DNA of 64,000 bases. It comes from Dromaius novaehollandiae (lineage: Eukaryota > Chordata > Aves > Casuariiformes > Dromaiidae). The stretch spans positions 11,599,619-11,663,618 of the forward strand of contig NC_088105.1 of assembly GCF_036370855.1 (NCBI RefSeq). The letters are read 5' to 3'. Positions within the stretch are counted from its first letter, which is position 1. The number at the start of each line of letters is the position of its first letter. Under the pieces are notes generated by a model. The model was not told the origin of the DNA, did no database searches, and worked only from the letters and a program-made list of their open reading frames with translations. This document shows positions 55,401 to 64,000 of the stretch, one piece after another. The position numbers and the translations under genes are program-made.

Positions 55401-58400
55401 CAAGCCAATCTCCCCATTGCAAAGGGACATGCCTCTGTGGGGACCTGGGGATGGACAGCAGGGCTCAGACTCAGGGGTTTCCTGCTGCTTGCCTCTCCTG
55501 TGGCAAGAGACGCAGGGCAGAGAAGCAGGACCTTGGCGCAAGGTGCGCCTGCCTGCAAGGAGGTGGTGCGAAGGAGCCCTGGTGGCTGTGGTGTGTGTGG
55601 GGGTGGGCGTTGCCGGGGCAGACGCGTGCCCTCCTCGGAGAGATGCTGGAGGCGAGTGGGAATGAGGGGGCTGCAGGCAGGCTCCACCCTGACGCTCGCC
55701 TGCTCTCTGTGTGCTTGTTCAAAGGCTTTTACAAATCTGACCAAAGCAGAGGTCCTGATGAGCTCGGAAAGGGCTAAGAAAGCCAAGGTGCTGGCCTGCT
55801 TTGAAGAAGCCACCTTCCTGAGCCTGAAAGGGGAGGTAAAGTGATAGGGAGGCTCTGAGGGCTCTCCTGGTGGGAGGAGTTGGATGCCTTGCTGGGGAGT
55901 GGGGGGGCTGTCCCTGGCCCTGAGAGGCACGGCTGCTGTGAGCAGCCTTTCCTGTGACCGCCTTGCCCTCTGGCCAAAGCCAGTCGAAGCCCTTGGCCTT
56001 GAATGAGCCAGAGACTTGAAATTTGGGGTGTGCTCAGTCGGAGCCCTTTGGGCCTGTCCGAAGGACCCTTCTCCTGTGCAGGTCTGCTACAATATGGGCT
56101 GCACGGACCTGGCAGAGATGACGACGAGAAAGGCCTTGAGCCTGCTAAACAGGCAATTCCCGGTCACCTCAGCTGGCGTGGTCTTTAAATCTCTTCTGGA
56201 GAAGTTGAAGCATGCCTCTTGGGAGGCGACCAAGGCCTCCTGCCTTCATCAAGAGGCCAGGTAAGCAGCTGAAGGGAAAGAGGAGGGAAGAAAGAGGCAT
56301 TTTCTTCGTGGTCCTGAGCCCCTCGGCCCACCCCCACCTAGGCTGAAGCCCAGACTTTACCAGAGCATAGGTCTTGACATGGGGAAAGCTGCGGAGGGGC
56401 CTGGAGGCTAACGGATGGGGGAGCCGGCACGTGTTGGCTTGTGGGGGATGGTGCGGGTGAGAGCAGAGCAATGCTCCCAGGGAGTACAGGCTGCCGAGGG
56501 AAAGGGAGTGTGCGGGAAGGAGCAGGAGGGGGGCATGGAGGGGGAAAGTGGAGGTGGGGTGTGAGAAGGAGGAAGCTCAGGGGCTGTAGCCGGGTGCGAG
56601 CCTCCCGTACAGCAGCCCTTTTCCTCCTGGTGCCCACTTTTGCTCGGCCTCTCTGGGCTGCAGTGCCACCGTGTGTCCTTGTTAGCAGTCCTCTTTCCCC
56701 GGTGGTGCTTCTTGGTTCTGCCGCCTCCATCCCTGCAGCCCTGCCTGCACCAGCTGCCTCCTCTGCCCCCCTGCTTCCCTCGGCCCTGTCTGACTCGGCC
56801 CTGCGTCGCTAGCGGCTGCGGCCCAGCAGTTTCTCTTGTGTGGCAGGAGGGAGAGGCTCCCCTGGCTGCTCCGGCAGAGCCGCTGCCTTTTCTTGCTGCG
56901 GCAGCTCTTCAGCCTGGAGAGTGCTTCCAGCGGCCGGAGGCGCTCGCGCCTGGCAGCGCTCATGGAGGTCAACACGGCCGAGGAGTCCGGGGATGCGAGT
57001 CACGTGAGTGCCTTCTCTCTGCAGCAGCAGACACGTTTCTGACATAGCTCCTTTCCCCTGGCCTGGCAAGAGGAGCAGCGGGCTCTGCCCTGGCAAGAAG
57101 AGGCCAAATAGGCCGGAGACGTCCGTGTCCCTGGACTCTTCTTTACAAACTTCCGGAAGATGCGGGTTGCTGTTCTTTTTGGTTGTTCCTCTCATCGGAT
57201 TTGTTTCATAACTGTAACCGGTGGGCTGATTGTGGCTTTAAGCCGGCACCAGTTTCTGTGCTCTGCAGTTTCCTTGTGGCCTTTTCTAAACCTGGTGCGC
57301 GACACCCCGCAGCCCTCGTTTTGACACGGCCGCGGTTAGCAGCGGCACTCGTAAGAATGGCTTGTCGTTCGGGTGAGAGGCCTGCGAGTAAAAGAGAAGA
57401 GAGAACCTGGCTGTTGGGTTTATGGCCTGAGCCCTCTAGGCCAGAGAATCGCCCTGGCGAGCTTCAGTCTTGTGCATTCTCCTGTTTGGACCATTTCAGA
57501 TCCTCTGGGCCTACGTGGAATACGCCCAGCGCTGCCAGGACCTGGGCTGCCGGGAAGAGTGGCTGCAGTACGGGCGGGCGGCCATGCAGCTCAGCTCCGA
57601 CGTCGAGCCCTTTGGAGGAGGGGTATTAAACGCCGCAAAATTCGCCCAGGCCCTGTCCCATCTGAACCTCAGCCTGGGAAATCTGCCCCTCTCTGTCGAT
57701 GTCGGTATGTACTGCCCCCAGTCCCTGCGAGAAGAGGTCTCCGCAGAGAGAGCGAGTCTGTGCGAGTCTGCTGCTTTTTTTATTTTTCCTTGTTTTTTTT
57801 TTCCTTGCCAGGCTATCGTGCCAAGAGCCTGTGCGCAGAGCTGGAGCAGCCCGATCTAGACCGTGAGGTTCTGGCCACGCTCTTCACGGCGCTCTTCCTC
57901 CAGATGAGGTAATGCTGCTGCTGGCCAGGCTGCTGGTTGTGTGGTGTCAGGGGACCACCAGAGATCCCTCTTGTGTCATTCCCTGCGCACAGAGAAGAGG
58001 GCTTTTTGGTTTCTTCTTTGACGCTCGCTGGCTGTATCTACGCTGGTAAATTAAATAATGCCAGGGAACGTTGCTGGCCATTTGGGAACGCGCGTGTCTG
58101 CTTTTAAACTGCTCGAACAGTTCCTGGCTTGGTTTTGGCCCTTGCCACGTGCTGCTTCCCCCAGTCAATTCCCAGGCCTGGTATAGGAGCGAGCACAGTG
58201 CAGGGAGCCGTTGCACTAGGCAGTTTGGGGGCGCCCACTGTGTCTTGGGCGCTAGCCAGGTTTAACTGTGTGGACACGGGCCTTTCCCTGCCCCTTGGCC
58301 TTGGTGCCCGAGGCGGCTCTGGATTCGGTTCACGCACTCGTCTAGGGGAAGCTCGCAAGAGGAACAGTTTCTGAACAAAGTGCACTCTCTAGGCCAGCGT

Positions 58401-61019
58401 GGAGGGTCCTGGGGATCTGTGCATGCTCTTCTGCCTGTTTTGACTGAAAGACTTTGATGGAAAGGTGACTAGCTCTGCTGCTGGGCCAATGGGAAAGCCC
58501 TGGCCGCATGGGAAGGATGCCTGAGTTTTGTTTCGGGCCTTGCCGTTTGAGCTGGGGTCACTGAAGCCTTTCCCCGGAGACTTGTTGCCAGAAGATTACT
58601 GGGTGAAAAAAAGTCCGAAGGAGAAACTCTGACGGAGTTGCCGGAAAGAGCGCAGAAGGGAAAGAGAGGGATGATGGGAAGGGGAGCGGGAAGCATCTGG
58701 AGGTGCTGACCTGGACCCCACCCCGGGGAGATGCTCCATGGAGGCTCGTTGTCTCCCTGCCCAGGTACCCGGAATGTGTGGAAGTGCTCGCCAGGCTAGA
58801 GAAGCAGGTGGCTGGAGAGCACCGGATCATCGGGCAGGCGTGCTTCTTCTCCTGCTGCTTAGACCTCTTGCTTTATGCTGGTAAGTGCTCAGTGAGGAGG
58901 GCCACAGAGAGCCAGGAGGCTTGCAAAGAGGGTTTTTCTCCTGATACAGCGCTCACCCCAGAGCCCTCAGCAATCCTTTTACTTTCTCCTCAGGGTCCTT
59001 GGCAATTTGGCCGTGCGTGTGCGTGCGTGCGTGCGTGCCTGTCTGTCTGTCTCTCTCTTTCCTCCCCCCTCCCCCCACCGCCTTTCTTTTTCTGCAGCAC
59101 TGCTTCTCTGAGACACGTTTGTATTACAGGCTGGGAGTATAAGTCATTTGAGGAGTGCAGGAGCTTCGTAGAGCAGAATGAAGCAAACTGCATCCTCAAA
59201 TCACAGAAGAGCATCCTGTTTGGGCTGTTTTCATCCCTGGCTCTTTGGTAAGTTAGAGGGTTGCTTTGAGTGGCGAGAGGTCCCAGGCAGCGGTTCTGGC
59301 AGGGGAGGTGGGAGCTCTGGGCTTGTCACGTCCCCCGTCCCATCTCCAACAAGGTGGCCGTCCCTGGGGTGCTGTGATGAAAGGGACTGGGGGGGCCGTG
59401 CACTGGGAGCAAGGCGGCAAGCAGCCTAAGACTTGTTAGCCGAGGAGACAGTCCAGTTACTCGATCATCTCCACAAAATGTGTGAGTGTGTGTGTGTGTG
59501 TTTCTCTCTGCACCATGTAGGTTTGCAAGGCTTGGGCAATGGGACAACTTCCAGAAGCCCTTTGAAAAAGCCAAGCAGCTGCTGAAGGGAGCTGACGCCT
59601 CTGTGCCTGCCACGCAAGCGTGCAGTCGGCTCCTGGAGTGCTACAGCCTGCTGCTGAGAAAGGACATTGAGCACAGCTCGGCGAGGGCCTGGGAGAGCCG
59701 TGCCGGGGCTCTAAGGGTGAGGGAAGAGGAGGACAGGGATGTGCGTGCTGTAAGGGGACTCCAGGGACAGGGGTGTTCCTAACAGCCGTGGCTTGACAAG
59801 GCCAGGTGGAAGCAGCCGTGATGGGGTGGAGCCAGGGGAGAGGCAGAGGGTAGTGGGTTAGAGAGGAATATGGCGAAAGCCTCCTCTCGCAGGGGTCTCG
59901 GCAGGAGGTGGAAGAGAAGGCGGTCAGGTGAAGGGTGTCTTGCTGGGCGTGTGAGAATTCCCTTGTGGGAATGGCCTGCAAGAGAGGAGAAGAGACTTCC
60001 ACAGCCGTGAGCTAGTGAGCCCTGCTTGAAATGCCTGTGCCATATGAGGGCTTCTGGCTCCGGAGAGCTTTGTGTGGTACGTCAGCCTTGCTGGCTGTGC
60101 GCCCCTTGTCGCTTTGGGGCTGGTTTTTCTCCTTGGGGAATAGGTGCTGTCCTCAGTGGCAAGCCGTTGCCGAGCTCGATGCCTTTTCCTGACGTGCCTC
60201 TCCGTTGTTCTCTCGGTAGCTGGCCGAAGAGGCTTTCGCGCGGTGCTCTACAAGCCCCGTCTTCTACGCCAGAGTCTACCACCTGAAAGCGTACATTTTC
60301 CGCATGCTGGGTGACAAACACGAGAGCCAGCTGTGCCTCACCCAGGGCCTCCAAGCCTGTGCGCTGAATGGCAACCTCCTGGAGAAGACGTGGCTGGAGA
60401 TGAGCTCTGTAAGTTGATGCTCTCTGCCTTTGAGTTGCTTCCTGGGCAGAGGTTCAGCCTGCCCTTGGAGGAGGTGGCCCAGACTGTACTCCAGCAGGCC
60501 CACGTAGGGAAAGCCCCTGGAGAGCAGCAAGAGCATGCGCTGAAAGCCCTTGGGGAGCTGGTAGGTGCTCTTGGCCCTCCTCACCAGCAGGGCGGTGGCA
60601 GCTGTGACACGTCTCACCCAGGCAGGGCTGGAAGGAGCCCTGAGGAAGCAGCGTGCGCTGCAGCTCCTTCCTCGCAGCATCTCTGCTGGGCTGAGGACTG
60701 GAGCAGCTTAATCTTTGCCTCTCCCTTAAGCCAGCTCTGGGAGCCCGGCATCAGCCTGCGCTGAGTCTGCATTTGCTTTCCCTCTCCTTGCCCTCCCCGA
60801 GAGGCTTTTGCAGCTTGGCAAGCTGGTGGATGGATGGAACAAGCTCCTGTGCCAGGCCTCGCTTGCCTTGCTGGCCAGCGCTTACAGCTCTGGGGCTCTC
60901 CTGTTCTCCTCGGCTCTCACTCTGGCTTTTGTTTTCCTTAGGAGCAGTGGTCCACTGGAAAGGCCTTCAGGCACCAGTCTCCCCCGGGGCCAGCTCCCGA
61001 AGCAAAGCCAGAAGTCTAG
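40484..61019 (+). CDS. ADCY10: ADCY10 copy C, soluble adenylyl cyclase (complete, 1,589 aa)
   Basis: Second complete copy of the bicarbonate-responsive cyclase. Exons: 40484-40637, 41441-41545, 42094-42132, 42672-42815, 43333-43541, 43819-43915, 44243-44331, 44883-45074, 45317-45438, 45767-45843, 46168-46357, 47471-47523, 48432-48585, 49048-49240, 49840-49926, 50311-50594, 51181-51317, 51862-51987, 52336-52590, 53287-53628, 54149-54200, 55115-55337, 55725-55835, 56082-56260, 56847-57003, 57500-57704, 57812-57908, 58765-58880, 59130-59247, 59521-59716, 60220-60408, 60942-61019. Exon lengths equal those of copy B and no disruption was seen. Residue differences noticed against B are V103M, K892E, S920C, A951T, C975F and N1027S. 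C920 and F975 agree with human, so C keeps the older state there. W178 (43422-43424) replaces human R176, as in B. It is the copy next to the intact NUF2 5' end and may be the ancestral one. Confidence 0.95.
59012..59077 (+). repeat. Compound microsatellite in ADCY10 intron 28 (copy C)
   Basis: The GCGT array is one unit longer and the CTGT array one unit shorter than in copy B. It is the longest GCGT run of the three copies. Confidence 0.75.
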
Positions 61020-61074
61020 CTCCAGGTACCTGCTGAAGCTGCCAGTACTGCAGAGCACGGATGCTCCTCCATGA

Positions 61075-61088
61075 ATTAAATAATTAAA
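61075..61088 (+). terminator. Polyadenylation signal pair, ADCY10 copy C
   Basis: ATTAAA at 61075-61080 and 61083-61088, 56 bases past the stop codon, in the same context as copies A and B. Confidence 0.6.
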
Positions 61089-61714
61089 TCCCACCATCGT
61101 CTCAGTGTTGTGCATGGAGTCACTGACCCCAGCAAGAGGACGCTGAAGGCACGCAGCGAGAGTCTCTGGCCTGTGCTGTGTGGGGAAAGCTAGGCTGGGG
61201 GGAAGCCATCGCTGAAACTTGTAGCCCCCGAGAGAGTCGAGGGCTGTCAAGCAGCTAAAGAAACTGTCTCTCCCCCTCCCTCCCTCCCTCTATCCAAATC
61301 AGCAGCAGGAAAGAAGCCGCCACGCTGTTCCGCCGTCCCCTCAGGTCCCCTGTTTCGGCGCACCCTGGAGCTAGCAGTCCGGGTGGTGACAGCTTGTGGC
61401 CAGACCCCCAGGCAGGGGCAGGGCAGTGCGCGTGCAGTCCACACCACTCTGCCGCCGCTCCCAGCTCCGCATTTCACAGCAGCGAGCACGCGGGCGCAGG
61501 CCCAGGGCTGCCCGCAGGGGTCGAGCTGGTCTCCCACCGCTGCTGGCCCAGGCACGCGTGCGTCCTCCTGCCTCCGCTGTACGGCCCCCCCGCGGGCCCA
61601 GGCTGCCTTTCTGCTCCGGCTGGGAGCCTGGAAACAGGGACTCTGGGGCTCGGCTGGGGGCTGCTGCCTGGGCCAGGTGCCTTCCAGCTGGCAGCCGGCA
61701 CAGCCGGCTCTTCC
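61089..61714. other. Spacer between ADCY10 copy C and NUF2
   Basis: No gene is seen. It repeats the spacers of units 1 and 2, with a CCCT-rich run near 61272-61290, and grades into the NUF2 CpG island. Confidence 0.6.
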
Positions 61715-62214
61715 CGCTGCTCTGGGCGGAGTCAAGTCTGCGACCGAGCTGCCCCCGGCAGACGGAGGCTGCTCCGAGCAGCAGCAGCAGCGGCGGCGGC
61801 GGCGCCTCCGGGCTGTGGCCACGCCCCCTCCGCGCGGCGGGGGCGGGGGCTCCGCAGGCTCCGCCCCCCGCGGGCCCGCGGCCGTCGGCAGTTGGCAGCT
61901 GGGGGGGGCGGCGCCGGGGGCGGCCCTGCCCCGCGGGCCCTCCGCCCCCGCGGGCGGGGTCGCGTCCCGGTCGCCCTGCTCCAGGCCCAGCGCCGGCCGC
62001 TTCTCCCCGAGCAGCTCGCGGGTGCCCGGAGCGCGGGAGACAGGGCCGCGCCCGCAGCCCGGAGGCGCCTCCGCTGCTCCCGGGAGCAGCCTCTCCCCGG
62101 CCGCGGGCGCGCCGGAAGTGCCGCGCGGGCCGCAGAGGAAGTGACGGCGGGGCGGGGGCGGCGCCCGCCGGATTCAAGCGGCTGGCGGCGCGGCCGTTGG
62201 CGGCGGCGGGCGCC
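61715..62214 (+). promoter_or_regulatory. CpG-island promoter of the NUF2 gene
   Basis: CpG-dense TATA-less promoter with ETS-type CCGGAAGTG at 62112-62120 and TTCAAG (CHR-like on the minus strand) at 62173-62178. It has 25 extra GGC-rich bases between TTCAAG and the ATG that fragments A and B lack (37 against 12 bases of spacing). A 5' UTR of well under 100 bases is likely. Confidence 0.65.
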
Positions 62215-64000
62215 ATGGAGGTGCTGACCTTCCCCCGCTACAGCCCCGGCGACATTGTCGCCGCCCTGCGCGGCCACGTGCTGTCCGGCTCCGAGGCCCG
62301 GGCCCTGGCCAAGGGCGACCTGTTCCCCGCCCCCAAGGTGCGCGTGTGCGCGAGCGGCGGGGAGCGCGGCCGGGCCGGGTCGAGGTGGCGGTGGTGGCGG
62401 TGGCGGCGGCGGCGGCGGGAGGGGACGCGCCGCGTCGCGCCCGAGCTTCGGGGGCCTCTGCTCGTCTCTGGGCTCCGCGGGAGCTGGGCGAAAGCAGCCG
62501 CTGGGGCTGGCGCAGCCCCGCAGCTTCCCCAGCACGGGCTGGACCGAGCCTCGTAAGCGGAGCCGGCAAAATAGCGCTGTAGGCGAAGAACTTGTTGGCC
62601 CACAGTGTTGGGTTCCCCCCCTGCCCCTTTTCCTTTTAACAGTGTGGTGAAGTGCCTTACTGTGCCCTGGAGTGACTGTGTCTGTGACTTCTGGTAGATT
62701 TTGGCGTCACTTGGTTTGAAAGCTGCTCAGTGAGGAGGAAGAAATTGAAATACAGGGCACAGACATGGCAGTTAGGTCGCCAGCTGCTCTGAGGTGATTC
62801 CTGCCTTTTGTAATATAGAATGCAATGGGCTACTACTGCTAGTACTGCAAAGCATTGGGAAGCAGTCCTTCTCTGTTTTTGGGAGTTGGTGTGTTGAAGG
62901 CAGACCTGCTTTTGTGGTGTAGTCTGGGAGCCCTGAATAATGAAGATGAGATGTTCCTGTGTGTCCTTCCTCTTGCAGCCTGAAGTCTTACACATGATTT
63001 TCATGAGAATCCTGCAGAAGGTCTATGGAATCCGCCTGGAGCATTTCTACATGGTAGGTTTGTACCTCTTGTGTACCCCAGGTATAATGGAATGTGTGAG
63101 GCAACTAATAAGTATTGGCCCTACTAGTTCAATGTTGAAGTTCTGCCCTTTTTTGTATATTCTGAGGTGAGTGGTGCACTGCAAGTTTTGTACTGCCTTG
63201 CATATGGTAACTGAATGAGCAGGAGCTTAGAAATCCTGCCTGTGTTGCAGAAAACTTGGGGTGTTCGAGCCGCTTTATAGCGTGGGGATTTGCAGCATCT
63301 ATGTTAAGGGAATCACCTGCTTTGTTTATGGAGGCAGGAACGTGAGTGTATTGGTGTAGCACAGTCATTGCGGTGGGTTGTTGACTGGAGGCCCCTTTGA
63401 GCGGTGAGTGTCATCTGTGCCTGGACTGTTGCTGTGGTGCTGCTGACTGCATCTGTGAATCTGCTTTGATGCTCACTGTTGCTTGGAAAGGTAGCTTCAG
63501 CTCGAGGCACTTCTTGAAAGAGTGGGTTTTGGGGTGTGCTGAATCTGAGTTTCTTCTCTCTTTTTCCTGGAGAGGAGACTGTTTTTTCTGATATGAGAGC
63601 TAGTAGTGGGCATCAAGAGAAGCCTGCTACCACTGTAGGCTGTGAAGCAGCACTCTTTGGAGAGCCCTCTCCTTTTGTGTTTAAGCTGTGGAGCTCCTTG
63701 CTACAAGGGGCGGCAGGTGCCAGAAAAGTAGCTAAGTTCTTGGAGAGGCTGGACAAGCTTATGGAAGGGGAAACCGTTCCAGGGCAATTAAATCCAAAGA
63801 TACCGCTTTCTGGCCTAGAAAGTTCCTGAGCTACCAGTGGCTGGGTATCTACTCCTTCCTTTTTTGTTTTGCTATTTTAGGTTTGTTCCTCTTGGGGGTG
63901 CGGGAGGTTCTTTCTGCATTCCTGCCTTCTCCAGGCCTCTGCCTTTGACCGTGGTGGGAGCAGGGTGCCAGTTTAAATGGACCATTAGACTGGTCTAGAA
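62215..64000 (+). CDS. NUF2: NUF2, kinetochore protein (5' end, exons 1-2, continues beyond window)
   Basis: NUF2 pairs with NDC80 in the outer kinetochore and helps attach microtubule plus ends in mitosis. Coding exon 1 is 62215-62337 (41 codons) and exon 2 is 62979-63053 (25 codons, GTAGGT donor). [18 protein letters not shown] and [21 protein letters not shown] align closely with the human N-terminus, which forms the start of the calponin-homology fold. L4, Y65 and M66 agree with human, unlike fragments A and B. Intron 2 runs on past the array edge at 63068, and the next exon is not in the window. This is the only copy whose downstream sequence is not interrupted, so it is the likely functional gene. 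Confidence 0.92.
62384..62419 (+). repeat. GGC/GGT array, NUF2 intron 1 (functional copy)
   Basis: Trinucleotide array of about 36 bases with more GGT interruptions than fragment A, located 47 bases into intron 1. Confidence 0.75.
63069..64000. other. Unique sequence: NUF2 intron 2
   Basis: This sequence has no counterpart elsewhere in the window and is less GC-rich than the array. I looked for NUF2 exon 3 in the + frames and did not find it. A 97-codon open frame at 63536-63829 has no recognisable family and no exon-like context. Confidence 0.7.

Larger units (their letters stand above)
37761..63068 (+). repeat. Tandem segmental duplication, unit 3 (complete, last)
   Basis: A 25,308-base unit has the same order as unit 2. 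Identity to the other units continues through NUF2 exon 2 and stops at 63068, after which the sequence is unique. This marks the right edge of the array. C-specific substitutions become more frequent over the last 250 or so bases. Confidence 0.97.

Noticed and set aside
1-63068. Tandem copies as a purely artificial assembly duplication
   Set aside because: Copies differ by scattered substitutions, indels and copy-specific tandem duplications, and the NUF2 fragments have their own coding changes. Simple re-use of the same reads would not do this. Haplotype stacking cannot be fully excluded without read depth.
63536-63829. 97-codon frame in NUF2 intron 2
   Set aside because: It does not resemble the expected NUF2 exon 3 or any transposon protein I know, and has no convincing acceptor and donor pair.

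Overview
The window is vertebrate nuclear DNA, most likely from a bird. It has GC-rich sequence, short GT-AG introns, a CpG-island promoter and protein-coding exons that align to vertebrate ADCY10 and NUF2. The species cannot be read from the sequence, and a GC-rich reptile is the main alternative. All recognised genes lie on the + strand.

The dominant structure is a head-to-tail tandem segmental duplication with a period of about 25.3 kb. Each unit holds a spacer of about 2.7 kb containing an LTR-like stretch, then a complete 32-coding-exon ADCY10 gene (soluble, bicarbonate-regulated adenylyl cyclase, about 20.5 kb), then about 1.1 kb of spacer and CpG island, then the first two exons of NUF2 (outer-kinetochore NDC80 complex). 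The unit ends about 15 bases inside NUF2 intron 2. Window 1-12438 is the 3' half of one unit, 12439-37760 is a complete unit, and 37761-63068 is another complete unit. After 63068 the sequence becomes unique and continues as intron 2 of what should be the real NUF2 gene.

ADCY10 copy A (exons 17-32 only, 575-10404), copy B (15218-35754) and copy C (40484-61019) were traced exon by exon. B gives an uninterrupted frame of 1,589 codons, against 1,610 residues in human. C has the same exon lengths, and A matches B over the part present. I saw no frameshift, stop or lost splice site in any copy. B and C differ at six residues that I noticed, and A and B differ at two. The copies are therefore recent or homogenised, and all look functional. 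Most catalytic residues are kept, but the arginine equivalent to human R176, part of the bicarbonate site, is tryptophan in both copies where that exon is visible.

The NUF2 pieces behind copies A and B are truncated and share coding changes (L4P, S24A, Y65C, M66V relative to the last copy), so they look like relics. They still carry the CpG-island promoter on the same strand directly upstream of the next ADCY10 copy. Copies B and C thus sit downstream of a duplicated cell-cycle-gene promoter, and that possible rewiring is the most interesting functional question here. I recognised no RNA genes, CRISPR arrays or complete transposons.
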